From Chrysogorgia sp. JL179-B06 (lineage: Eukaryota > Cnidaria > Anthozoa > Scleralcyonacea > Chrysogorgiidae), in contig JAYKKM010000148.1 in NCBI GenBank assembly GCA_035772405.1, forward strand, positions 421,501 through 485,500: a stretch of DNA of 64,000 bases, written 5' to 3'. Below the pieces are notes generated by a model. That model did no database searches. It saw only the letters and a program-made list of their open reading frames with translations, and had not been told where the DNA came from. Position 1 is the first letter of the stretch, and the number at the start of each line of letters is the position of its first letter. A program made the position numbers and the translations under genes. Shown in pieces: positions 11,823 to 25,268 of this stretch.

Positions 11823-12412
11823 AAAGTTGGGCGGTATACCGGCATTTTTAGTTAATCATGATATTTGGTTGATATCGGTATGGCGGTATTGGTTCTGACG
11901 CTATACCGTTGTTACGGATCATCAGTTTATCTTTTTATTTAAACTGCAAGAAAAGTTCACAAATGAGAAACTAACACAATGTGTGTGTGCGCGCGAAATA
12001 ATATATAGATTAGATATTAACTTTCAAACGATCGCTAAGATGGATAATGTTCTGTCTCGGCGATCGCGACAATTGCGATTGTAGTTTGTGCAAGTTTCCG
12101 TTTAATCGCGGAGTTAATTTTTTTACTTTTGAGAAATCGTGGCGATCGTACTCATTGTAGCGATCATATATGAAGACCAAGGCTTTTGAATATGAAGTTT
12201 AAATATGTAATAAAAGTAAAACACTGATTTATCCATCTAATTTTAGATAATTTAACGAAACAAACTCCCGATGACTCGAACTTTTTCCCATTTTTCCTTG
12301 AATGTTTGGGTTATTGGGTTTCAACTGTACTTACTGTAGATCACACATTTGTTATACCGCGGTATTTTTCGAATATCGAATACCGGTTTGAAATTCCCAT
12401 ACCGCCCAACTC
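11823..12412. mobile_element. TIR element with GTTGGGCGGTAT ends
   Basis: The left end AGTTGGGCGGTATACCGG is inverted at the right (ATACCGCCCAACT), and several internal GGTAT/ATACC motifs pair too. About 590 bp long, non-coding. Target duplication not evident, superfamily unresolved (hAT is possible). Confidence 0.6.
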
Positions 12413-12504
12413 TAATGTGTTGAAGATCCAAGATATTTTAGACGAGGAAATCGAAGGAAACCTTTATTTAAACAGGAGAATTTTGTATCAGATATAGACT
12501 TTAT

Positions 12505-12815
12505 TCCTAAATGGCTGACATTTTATGTGCATTTAAATTAGCCTTGATAGCCTTGTTTCAGAAGAAGAATTCTTTTAAATTTCCTACACAATAACGAGGC
12601 TATAAAGGCTAATTTATATGCATATAAATGAATATTAAATTGGCAGCCATTTTGGAATAAGTTCCGTAGACCTCATAATGGTGACCAATTTAAATATTCC
12701 CTTACGTTTTAGGGTCTCGTTTGTGTGTTGGTAATTCAAAAGAATCTTTGCTTCCTAACGAGGTTATAAAGCTAATTTATATGCACATAAAAGAATATTT
12801 AAAAAGCCATATAGG
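12505..12815. repeat. MITE-like repeat related to 805-1028
   Basis: Motifs ATGTGCATTTAAATTAGCC, AACGAGGCTATAAAGG and CTCGTTTGTGTGTTGG match the family at 805-1028. The stretch 12816-13159 holds a short direct repeat, TAATATTTCGTCGAA (12820-12860), and no gene. Confidence 0.6.
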
Positions 12816-13159
12816 GGATAATATTTCGTCGAAACTATATCGGGGTAATATTTCGTCGAATACCCGCATGCTCGCGCCGGGTCTATTAACGATAAATATA
12901 AACCATAAACCGTCTATAAAATTACATTTTTAATAAACCATAAATTTTATTTCATAATTTATAAAGTTTAATTCACAATAATTTAATTACATATTTATAA
13001 CACACCAAAATGATGAGAAACTGTACACGCCATTTTTCTCACAAGGGTCAATCTAATCATATGTCATCATCCTCTGATTACTCCATTGACAAAGACCTGT
13101 CACCAGTAGGAATAATTATTGAAACAATGTTTTCTTGAAGGACGGAATCTTTTTAGAGC

Positions 13160-13676
13160 AGGTAAATCCACTGATCTCGAAAGAAGACTGGATCGAGCAA
13201 CTATTGTTCAGAAAATGAAGTCGGAAGTCCGCCATTACTAAGCGACCAACTGAGGATCCTATGAGGTTTTTTGTTGGATTATGTGCTCTTACCATCGACA
13301 AAATAAAATAATTTTACTATAAAGAGGACCAGAAGACATTTTTCAAATTACTAGGTAAAATTATTCATGGCCTACCCACAGATTTACTGCAATTTTGGTC
13401 CGCCGTTGGCTCTAATTATCCAGTGAGAGAAGCCTAATATGAGACGTCAAATTAGGTTCAGGAATTTATGCATTTAATGTTAACAAAGAAACTGTATTGG
13501 CCAAACACTAAACCTATTTCGCGATCGTCAGTTTGATTTGCTTGCAAACTCGGAGCTTCTAATGATCTCTCGTCAATTTACATTATGCAATTATACAAGC
13601 TTCAAAATCAGCTCATCAGATTTCATCAGATAGAAAGCTCAACCCAGTCCTATTTTTGAGATCAGTGAGGTAAATC
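13160..13676. mobile_element. Mutator-like MITE with perfect 9-bp target duplication
   Basis: The element is 13169-13667 (499 bp), CACTGATCTC to GAGATCAGTG. AGGTAAATC occurs immediately on both sides (13160-13168 and 13668-13676), a clean 9-bp duplication as made by Mutator-like transposases. A second copy lies at 3409-3887. No coding region. It sits just 3' of the PPME1 stop codon. Confidence 0.85.
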
Positions 13677-13956
13677 GTGTTGCAACGTCAAATAACAAGT
13701 TGATGTGCACCATGGTACTCTCTTCTTTGTCTTACTTAACTTCTATTTAGATACCTTCCATCAAACATGCCTCAGAATTTTGAGATCTTTGTTGAGGGGA
13801 TGCTTCAGAATTATAAGATCTTTGTTGCAAAGATCAACTGAATGATCACCAAAACATCCATAAAGCTGTTAGCAACATGGCACGTGTCTAGAATGTGACC
13901 GTAATAAACCATAGTTAGTGAGAGACATACAGACGTAGGTTCATTAAACATTTCTA

Positions 13957-14031
13957 TTACCTTGCAGGTATAGACTGTTTTAGCTCAGCAAACTTGTGTC
14001 TAGACATGAATAGGACTAACATTTCTGCAAC
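13957..14031 (-). CDS. PPME1: PPME1 exon 15 (last)
   Basis: Encodes VAEMLVLFMSRHKFAE and a short variable tail, then TAA at 13957-13959. The acceptor is CTTAG. A GT lies next to the stop, but reading through gives the stop at once. The usual conserved GGFQ-type C-terminus is absent. Confidence 0.9.
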   Translation of the reverse strand, partial: VAEMLVLFMSRHKFAELKQSIPAR

Positions 14032-17000
14032 CTAAGAAAAAACAGACAATGTAAGACTTTGCATTAGACTCAAGCAAAAGGTGCTCAGGGGGCTGGGAAG
14101 ACTGGGAGAGAACGCATGAAATTTAGAATGAAAAACATGGATCTAGAACCTAGGGGCTGCTTGTTCAAAGTTCAACTAACTTATCCAGTTAAAGGGATAC
14201 TCCAGCCAAAATACAAATGTAGTTCATATGAAAGATCTTACTGACTTTTGTTTATGTCCAAAGTTTCAGCGTTTCTATCAATTACGTTAAGACGATATGG
14301 CTAGTTGAAATGGAGAGTTTGTCCAATTTCGACGCCATATTTGTTTCTCAAATATGACGTCATTGAGTGGTTCTATCTCGTATTATGCCTAAGAAGCTCC
14401 TCTACTTTCCTGCATGAGGAACTAAACAGTTTATTTCGACTAATTTTCGCCAAAGAGCATTCACAACAGCTCTCACTATGTGATCGCCATCAAAACAACT
14501 CCACTGCCATAAAGAACACTCAATGACGTCATATTTTCAAAACCAATATGGCGTCAAAATCCTCAAATTTTCAACTTCAACTAGCCATATCTTCTTAACT
14601 AAATTGATAGGAATGCTGAAACTTTGGAAATAAACTAAAGTCAGTGCGATCTTTGATATAAACTACATTTGTATTTTGGCTGGAGTATCCCTTTAAAAAG
14701 TCCAACTCCTAAATTCGTTATCAAAACTATAGGGCAGATACGATTTATCCGTCGGATAATGAATTATCCAGGTTTTGTACAACCGGGCCCAGGGTCGTAA
14801 TAGGTCCACGATTTTACAACTCTGTTCTTGTATATACTATATATGAAACAAGTGTGACTGCCAAAATTAAATTACCTTATCAGGATCGTCTTCGTGAACT
14901 GCATGACCACACTTTGGTAATATCTGTAACTGAAATTTTCCTATTTAACAAAATAAAGAAATTAACAATAATTTTTCAGCTCCCTACCAGAGTTTTTAGT
15001 GTATTTATTAGTCCTATCCCTCACCCGGTCAACTTGCCCTTTGGGAAGAAGCCGGAGAATACTAATGATTTTCGGCAGTGAGTTGACGAACACTTCCCAC
15101 GTGCGATCAAATAATGTTTGATTCAAACTCTTGACCTCAGTGGTGAGAGACCTCAATGGGAAAAATATTATTACTTATTGGATTCCTCTGAGCCCAATAT
15201 TATTACTTATTGGATTCCTCTGAGCCCAACATTACAAAATATTTAAGTCGAGAATTCAATATTGGGCGAGACCGAAGGTCGTGCCTAATATTGCAAATCG
15301 AGACTTTTTTGTAATATTGGGCGAAGATGAATCAAATAGGTGTTTTATTATATCGAACAAAAATATCTTAACAAGATGTTTCTTCGCACATAAACAGTCA
15401 AAAGGTTGCTGTCCAATATGTTGCTGTGCTACATCGTTAAGTATTGGACTGTCACGTGATACTAATAGCGACAATTGATTGGAGGGCAATTTATATGTGA
15501 GATATAATACAACTGATTATAATAGAGACATCCACTAGATATGAGCTATTCTGTAATCTATATATCAGTTCATATCTTATTAGTAATGAAAAAATAAAAT
15601 GGCGGAATATTTTGCTGTGGTGAACAAACAAGGAAACAAGTTTTTGTTTGACAAAACAACACGAAAAAAGAATTAAAAGAGTGTTTATATTATAAAACAA
15701 TTATACCATTCGCTCTCGTGTGGCACGGTACATTTAGTGAGTAGCCCGCTGTGGCGGGGTACATTTAGTGAGTAGCACGCTGTGGCGGGGGGTACATTTA
15801 GATAGTGGGGTATTCGAGCTTGAAAACCACGCGCGTAAATCAAAACGAGGCTGTCAACAATTGGAATAAGAAGATGTTTCAAGACAGTATTCAAGATTGT
15901 TTTGGTATAATATATCATTTATAGACCCTTGAAATTTCCCTCGCTCCATTTATTGAATAATAAATATTCAATAAATATTCGACAAATTAACTATAAACCT
16001 TTCTTCTAATGTCCTGTCGAAGCGTTTTCTCTACAAATGTTTAATTGTTTTGCCGCCACCATCTTTATTTTCGAGCAACTTTGACGAACAATCTTTTGTC
16101 CGTCGACTTTCGGCATTTACCAACGTCCATCGCCTGTCAGCAATCAAGATCGAAATACAGTAAAAATTATGGAAAATGTTCATTTTTGATAGCTCAAATG
16201 TAATTGCTGCTCGTCTTAGCTCATCATTTTGAATAGGGTTGTCGTCTTTAGTTTCCTTGATCGAGTTTGTTAATTGCCTATCAACGCTTTTTTATTCCTA
16301 ACCAATTGTAATCCAATTAAATTTGTATTAAAGAGTTATTTTAAAAACAAACAAAAATAAGAATAAATGAAGGAAGAAATAGAAACCAAAAACAAGAAAT
16401 AGAAAACACATACCTTGGATATGTGCAACAGTCAGTTCTTTATCGAGGCGATCTCTTCCTAAAAACGATAGCAATCAGAACACCATTACAAAATTTCGCT
16501 ATTGGTCAAAACTATGTGTTAGGCCTTCATTTAGGAAAGCATTATACGTTTCCAAGATATTCATCGATGGCTTAAAATGCGAAGGCTAAAAGGAAGACTC
16601 AAAAGGACCTTCAAATTTTCTAGGACTTCTAATCTTAACCCTAATCTTAACCCTAATCCTAACCCTAACAGTAACCTTGATCCTAACCTTAAACCTAACC
16701 CTAACTGTCGCTAACCCTAACCAAAAATAAAGACCAGACAAAAACAGAAAGGTCCTTTTGAGTCATCCCTTTTAGCCATCTCCGACTTAAAAGCGTCATC
16801 AATGGGAGTGGCCCCCAGTTAGGCCTGGGCCACTGGTAAAGGGGTCATGCTAATCATCCTACGAACTACACGACGGACGCAGTTCAACGCGGCCGAGTCG
16901 AAGGTTTAGTAAAGGTGCCACAGGCTGCCACCATACGTACGACCCATGATGACCTCGGGGCACAGCTAAAGTTGGTGTTAAGGTTGATATTAGGGAGGGA

Positions 17001-20000
17001 GGAAAACCGAGTACCCGGAGAAAAACCCTCAAAGCACAGGAGAGAATCAACAACTCTACTCACATAAATCTCATGAAGCTTAGGTATCGAACGAGGTATA
17101 GGAAATTATTGAATTCCTAAGACTATAAACCACCAACAAAACACATTATGCTGAAAATGTACACAAAATAGACACAATTTTAAGATCGTTGAAAAAAATA
17201 TGAACATACCAGCGACAAGGAGGAGCTTGGGAACTGGAGACGAGAGAAATAATCGTGACATGTCGTTAAACCATCCTAAATAACATTTTCAAGAACACGG
17301 TAATACTTTCTATTGCGTATTTCAACTGCGCTCCATTATAAAACATGCATGCAGTTATAATACAGTATATAAATACATTCTTGTAGTGAATTTGGGAGCT
17401 TGGAGTAACAGACGATACATGGTCGGACGATCGTCAAACTCAAATCCTCAGAATATATTTCCGAGTCCCAGACCGGGAACGAACCACATTCATAACAGCA
17501 GTATATATATAACACATCCAAGCATTACTGACATTTATTATATGGCTAAGAAAAATGGCGTGAGGTCCGGAAAAAAGCGTATTGCCCTCCCAGCGCTGCA
17601 AATTTCGAAACCGTAGACGGTCGGACACCTCATTGATGGTTGGACACCTCAGGTGGAGGCTATTTCAGAGTACGGTAGAGCACCAAACCCAACCCCAACA
17701 CAACAAAGATCCTAACCAGGGTTGCCAGCAGATCTGAGCCCGAAGTAGCCAAATTCAAGATCAAAAGAAGCCAAAAAAAGCCAAACTCAAACCCAATCTC
17801 CTACCTAGAGGATCGCGCCTAAGGTAGCTGAATTACGTAATTTTTAAGCGTAATGGCATGATAGAAGAACTCAGAAATCTGTTTATTACATCTTTAAATA
17901 AGAAGAAATTTTGATGAAATCTATATAAAAGGAAAATAACTTTATTATTTGACAACATTTCGATATTTTACACTCTTAATGAGGTGTCCGACCGTCTACG
18001 GTTTCGAAATTGGCCCCGGCGCTGCGAGAGGGCAATACGCCTTTTTCTGGACCGGTAAGTTTTGGCGGGAAAATTTCTGAGTTGATTTAGATGAAAATAA
18101 AAGAGGATTTGAGTATGTTTGTTGAAAACGTTCGAATAATAACACGTCCTGGAACATTAGTGCTGCTTTTCTTGAAAGCTGTTTATCTATAAGTGAAGAA
18201 AATGAATGCCTAACGACCAGTAACGCGTGTAAACATGAAGCGAAATCAACAAGCTCAGAGGTAAGGTAAACGGCAACATCTGAAGACAAACACAACGTTA
18301 AAAACAGAGAACAAAATGAACCAAAAGCCATATAATAAATGTCTTATTAACCTCGTTTGCTTGGTCTGTACGGTAAATTATTTGCCTTCGGTTTTTTCAC
18401 ACAGACCTCGCGCCTTCGTCGCTCGGTCTGTACGAAAACCTCAGACAAATACTTTACCGTACAGACCCGTACAAAATCTCTAGTATGGCGTTCAGGCATA
18501 TTAAACGTTGGTCATCAACGCGGTTTGAATCAGGGCCAAATCTCTCTGGCAGCAGTATATTGTATCCGAAATGATGCCTGAAATGACCTCACACTCATTA
18601 GAACATCAACGCAAAGCTCAAATCATAAAACATTTTAGCATTCAATCACTTCTGTATGTAGAATGTATATCAGTGAATATATAACAATTATTCGCCGAAG
18701 GCGAGGTGAATATCGGTGAATAAAAACCGAGACGAAGTCGAGGTTTTTATTCACCGATATTCACTGAGCCTGAGGTGAATAATTGTTTTAGTATAAATAC
18801 ATATTTTCCTACTTTTAGGAACAGCATTTTCCTCAAAATTGCTATAGTTTCTCTGTTTCTTCTTCTGTCAATTTGACAAATCGGCTGGCGGCCATGTTCA
18901 AAAAACGCTGGAGGTGATTATCGAGAAATAATCCGAGGTAGCTTGACCAATCAGCGCACGCGATTTCTATAATCACCTCACGTATTTATACTAATACGGG
19001 TTATAGGCCATTTTAAAGCTTTGTACAGTAATCGCTATTTGTTTAATTATTGTGAATGTTTCAGATTTTCTTATGGTTTGCACAGGACGTCACGACGACC
19101 ACGTTGGTTGAACTTTATTAAAAATATATGATGAACTAACATGGCCCTACAGGTTGGGTTTTTTATGTTAAAGGGATATTTTTAATTTAATAAACCACCA
19201 ACCTTTCCAAAAGTGTTCTGTTTTTGAAAGGTCGATCTTCCATCTGTATTCGCATTGCTCCTACAAAAATATGAAAAGTTAGTTCCACATACTGAAAGAA
19301 ATGTTTAGAAGAAAATGTTTTGAGCAAGTAAATTGAACAAATTCCAGTGCTCGATCTAAACAAAAGTGTTAATTTCTCATTCAAATTATTTTACTTCACT
19401 TGTCATTACTTTTACTGTGACAACCCACAGTACGCCATGGAAGGATGAGGTAGTTTCTTCGCGGTCAATGGTGATCAATGGCGGTCAATGGCGGTCAATG
19501 GCGGTCAATGGCGGTCAATGGCGATCAATGGTGATCGCTAGAAAGTATACTTTAAAACTAGGAATTATTATCAGAAGTGAAATTCTGCCTCGGGACTAAC
19601 ACAGGAGCAGTGGATACGAGGTTGCCTGTAGAAGTGTTCAGGATTAGGCATGCCAGCAGAATGATACTAGAAATTTTCTCAAGCATGGAGCATCAAATAA
19701 ATAGAATGTACTAGAATATAAACCGGCGATCATATAGCCTTGTTATACGGTAATCATATGTCATATGACGCGTTTATAATGTCAACATTCAATATGACCA
19801 TTTGAACGCCATACATCTAATTCGAACAACATTTACTCGAAACGAGCAAGCCTCGCAAAGTTATAAATTTTCCACTGCATTCAAGCGACACTTTTGCCAA
19901 ATCGAACTTCACGTTTGTAATATTTGCTGACTTATCTATAGCGCAACCAGCCGATCGGAGACCACGTGTAGTGGAACATGCGCAGTGGAGCTTGCAACCT

Positions 20001-23000
20001 GTTTCGCGAACCACTTCTTGAGTGCCCTCCCCCGGATTTGCGAACAGATATGAACAATTTTCAATAATCGAGATCTTGTAGGCTATACATAGCTCGGTAA
20101 AGGAACTGGGTACGAGTTAACAGACGTCAAGAATAGTGTGCTGGGGAGGAGGCAGCAATAAGGTTTCCGCGGAAAGACTGAAAACTAGTTGTTCCAGGGT
20201 TAGTACGAAGGCAATCTCGTTCCCAGAGCCTGCGTTCCCCCTGACCTGCGGGGGGAAACCGCAGGTCAGGGGGAACGCAGGCTCTGGGAACGAGATTGGT
20301 ACGAAGGTTAGTACAAGGGTTGATATTAGGGTGACGGTTAGTATAAGGGTTTGATTTTAGGTTAGGGTTATTTTACAAACCTTTATACTAACCCTCGTTT
20401 TAGGAATAATAGGGTATTACCTACACTATGTAAAACTAACTGGGGCCAATCTAGATCTAATTTTTTATTTATTAAGGAATGGAATAACCTTCCTTACTAC
20501 GTTAAGTTCTAGTTCAATTAAAGTGCCTATCACCCAAAACTTTTTATTGTCTTATTTGCAAGAACTTTTAAAATGATAAATTAACTTCTATTGAAGATTT
20601 TCGTTTCTTTGCTTTCTTTTTGAGATATTTCAGTTTGTTTGATATGCAAATGCATGAAAATGCCTCGAAGTACGTCACACATGCATAATGACTTATCCGA
20701 GAATGTTATGTATCTCTTTCATTCTCGAACGAAATCCTTAAAAATCGTGAAGTTTGGTATTGTGGGAGAAACACGCACACGTGTTATTCACACTTTAGTG
20801 TTTTTATTTGATGAACGCAAATCGAAAATAAACGAAAATCTTCAATAGAAGTTACTTTATCATTTTAAAAGTTCTTGCAAATAAGACAATAAAAAGTTTT
20901 GGGTGATAGGCACTTTAATGCTTTTAAAACTAATTACTGGAAAATTTGAACAAATCTTTTTAGAATATTGATAGCTTGTTTTTGCTTTTAAATTATGCAT
21001 ACTTACATAGGTTTTTGATCTTTTATTTATAGTTTGTTATTTAAATTTCATTGTAATGTTATTTTGGAGGTCCTTCGTGAAAAGCACCTTAGGGTGATGA
21101 AGCTTTCTCTTTAAATAAATAAATTCATTCAATTCAATATTAGTATAGGTAATCGTATGATAGCGAGTGCAATTAAGGATTTAAACCACGAGTGATATTT
21201 GAAAATTGTGCCAAAATTTGGCACAATTTTCAAATATCACGAGTGGTGTACGAGCAAAATCATGATTACTCATTTATTATATGCATGACAAAATTACGAC
21301 ACGTACGCTTCATCTTCTTCCAAGTCTTTAAAAACGTCTTGTTTCATTAGTTGACAACAAACCTTTTCACTCGTGGTGTTCTTTGTACTCATTTCAAAAT
21401 ATTTACATGGAATTTTTAATTAATAGTATACCACAAGTCGTTGGAAAAGTGAAAACTTTCCATTGCAGAATAGGCTACCATTTTGAATTTTATTGTCAAA
21501 CTTGTTCCCAGTGTCTTTTCTCTCTTTTCATTTATTGCGCTCGAGTGCAATAAATGATTTTATTGCACTCCTCTCAACCAATCAGAATCCAGTAATTTTG
21601 TCATGTTACTAACCCTCCAACAACTAGTTTTCAGTCTTTCCGCGGAAACCCTATTTTAAAGTATACTTTCTAGAAATCACCATCTTCCATACCGCATGCA
21701 TTTTCCAAGAACAACCTCGATGAAGAAAACTGAAGATCAAGAAATGTATGAATAAGAAGTATATGAATAAGAAATGTGTATGGGTTGCATATGGTTGACA
21801 GCCAATTTCAATTAAGCCTTCATCCGAGTAACATTTACAGTACAAGAACGAAAAGTAGATGAACGAAATTTACAAGAAAAAAATAAAATTTACATTACAT
21901 TTACAATAAAGAAATAAAAGCACACATACCATGGCTTTTAAATCATGCACTTGATCTTGATTTTCAGATATTATGTCTGCGTTTTCTGTTTCAGATATAA
22001 TTGGCAAACGCGAGGTTTCTGTTTCAGATATCATTGGGAAACGCGAGGTTTCTTTTTCAGATATCATTGGCAAACGTGAGGTTTCTGTTTCAGATATATT
22101 TGGCAGTTCATTTTGCGTAGTTCTGGAATATCGAGGGTCGTCAGATGATTCATTTCCAACAGAAGCAGAAGATTTGCACCTAGCAAGGGTGATATAAAGC
22201 ATGGGTACATAGTGCAAGATGTATGTTTGGGAGAAATAAAGAAACTATCAGGAATGGAATGAATTGAAAGGTGTTGCAATCATATCTACAACTAAGTTGC
22301 TACTACTACTACTACAACTACTGTTCTTTCTAATACTACTGCTATTACTACAACTGCTGCTACTACTACTTCTATTGTTGCTGTTACTGGTGCCGCTGCC
22401 GCTCCAACTGCACCTGGCTCCAACTGCACCTGGCTCCAACTGCACCTGGCTCCAACTGCACCTGGCTGCTACTGCTACTGCTACTGCTACTACTGCTCCT
22501 GTTTCTACTACGACTGTTGCTACTACTGTTTCTGCTACTACTACTACTACTAGTACTACCGCTGTTACTGCTTCTGTTGCTGCTACTATACTTCTGTTGC
22601 TGCTACTATACTGCTGCTACTATACCACTGCTGCCGCTGCTGTTGCCAGTACTACTGATGTAGTGCTACTGCTGCTAGTACTACTGCTGCTGTAGTACTA
22701 CCGTTGCTGTAGTACTACCGCTGCTACTGCTTTTGCTGTTACTGCTGCAACTACTACTATTGCTTCTGCTGCTACTGTTGTTGCTGATTCTATACCGCTG
22801 CTACTACTAGGAAGGTTAAGCTTGACGTCCGATACGAGTACCACTACTGATATTCTATACTTTGGTTTCGCTTCCATTTAACCTCGATAAGCTTGCGAAT
22901 ACAAATACTGAAACATGGCGGTCGATTTCATGTATTTTTCATAAGTTCCACTTCCAGATACAATACGGATATTTGAACAACAGATTTGATTGGTCGTTTT

Positions 23001-25222
23001 CTGACCTTTTTATCCAATCAGACACAAGAACCTAGTAAACACGCTCACAGGTTAGGATCTTGTTATATGATGGTTAGTAACCAACAGGCAATCAAAAATT
23101 AGCTTCTACTAGCTACGTGATGACCCTAAAGCTTGGGGGATTTGAATAGTCTCCAAGGAAACGCGGGGTTGATGAATGGACAATTTGCATTATAGCAATG
23201 CATCATGGGTAAAATGGTAGCGCTTCATTTGCAGGGGAAATGGCCGCCACGAAGTGAGCATTTTGCTTGTGAAAATAATTGATTATTTTAAGTACATTGT
23301 CTGTAGCGCAGAAGAATTTCGAAATTCTTCTGCGCTACAGACAATGTGCTTAAAATAATCAATTCTTCTCACAAGCAAAATGCTTAATTCGTGGCGGCCA
23401 TTTCCCCTGCAAATGAAGCGCTACCATTTTACCCATGATGCATTGCTATAATGCAAATTGTCCATTGAATTGAATAGATAATTAAAAGTTAACGAGATGT
23501 ATTTGTATACAACCCAGGGCTGTATCCAGGATACATCCCGTGAATTTTTAATTATCTATTCAATTTATTTGCGTAGTCTTGTCCTGCTCACTGCTCTTAA
23601 ATCTCTACCTACAAAAGCGTTCTTCCCCTGGAGAAAACTTTGGCAGAAAACATTTTAAACGAACGTCGGCTCTTAGTCAGATACATGTATCTGGCTCCGT
23701 TCTCGGTATCTAACTCTCATATAGAAATATCCAGTTCGCTGTCTAATTGTTAATTAGATACTGAGCAGTATAGCCAAATAGATTGCAGCATTTGCATTAG
23801 AGTACTGGTCCGTTTCTTCCAATAACTAATAGGTACCAACATTATTTTCCCTATTCCTCTATAGAAATGGTTAATTGAAGATAAAAAAATGAGTACACTT
23901 ACTTTACCAGTTGTCCCTGCATGGAAACTTTTGCCGACTCTACGTTGCGCAGTTGTCCACTCCGTATGCTATAGAATATAACATTTGTAAAAGTTTAACG
24001 AAGATATATATGTTTTTGTCCAAATTATGTCCAAATAAAGACACTGCAGGTTACTTTTTAAAACGTTCAGCGAAATCAAGCGTTAGATTAAAATATTAAA
24101 ACTCACAAGATATGGGACGAAAGCTTAGATATAATACAAAGTTTTTTTAATACCTGGAAGTATCCAATTAGTATACAACAGTCAATTCTTTATTACAACA
24201 TGAATTTAGAAAAAATGACAACAGCATAAAAATTAGAAATAGCATAAAAATACAATTTAACCTCATTTTTTCATAAAGGAAATTTACAAAAGTCGCCTCG
24301 TGCCCTACAGCGTCAACTTTACATCAATTAAACATCATTTAAACCAGCTGTTGTGGTCTAGTGGTTACCACACACATCTATGAGCTGGGAGACTCGGGTT
24401 CCATCCTGGGTCGGACCGCCACTCAGGGTCTTAAAATAATTGAGGAGAAGGTGCTGCCTTTGCAAGACTTTCAGGTCTTCTCGGAAAACGACCTTAAATC
24501 GTAGGCTCTCGTAATCCCTATCAGTTGGGTTTTCCGTTCACCTCAGAGTGATAAACTGAATAGTCGAACGCTTAAAACATGAGCCTCTGGCTCGAATAAA
24601 TAGGGCAACCTTATCCTGCGTGATCGACACAAAATAAATCATACTCATCAATATAAGTGATCTTAAATGAAATAAAATTCAGTGGTTTATCATCTCCAGC
24701 CACGAACAAATATTACATCAGCTAAAATATTACAATAGCCATTCTTATGTATAAGGTTAAAAACAATATATCCCCTAACTATATATACGTAGCCTTTTTC
24801 AAAGTCCTAATACCAACTACAATTTACGTAATAATGATTATGTCTTACCAAGATTCCATACTGTAACTTTTGGTAAGCACTCGCTTAGATATATGGGACC
24901 TAAAATATGGACCTCTGAGCTACTGTATCTTCTTTTAAACGTAATATATACGTATAGACTGGACCTTGGTGCACCAATTGCATTTTATGTAATGCTTAAA
25001 ATGTCTGTACGAACATATTGTAAATAGATGTGTATTTTACACATACATTTGTATACACTATACATTACTATAGATTTTTTTTAGAATTGTAACATAATCT
25101 TTAGTTATTACTATTAGTAACATTATTTTTATAATATTATCTACTTATTTTATTTTATGTTATAGTGTCCCCATTTAGTGGTTATATAACTGCTATTTCA
25201 GATTGGCACTTAAATAAAGGTT

Positions 25223-25268
<46 letters not shown>

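Noticed and set aside
16620..16725. Chromosome-end telomere repeats
   Set aside because: The repeats are short, degenerate and enclosed by inverted MITE ends inside a PPME1 intron.
19459..19540. Regular 10-bp repeats that might suggest a CRISPR-like array
   Set aside because: Units are contiguous without unique spacers, in an animal intron; an ordinary tandem repeat.
21966..22105. 33-bp repeats as a non-coding minisatellite
   Set aside because: They lie inside PPME1 exon 10 with matching splice phases on both sides, so they are better explained as coding repeats.
22264..22695. 143-codon leucine/threonine-rich open frame
   Set aside because: It is a translation of a CTA/CTG/ACT triplet microsatellite; no start context, splice signal or family resemblance.
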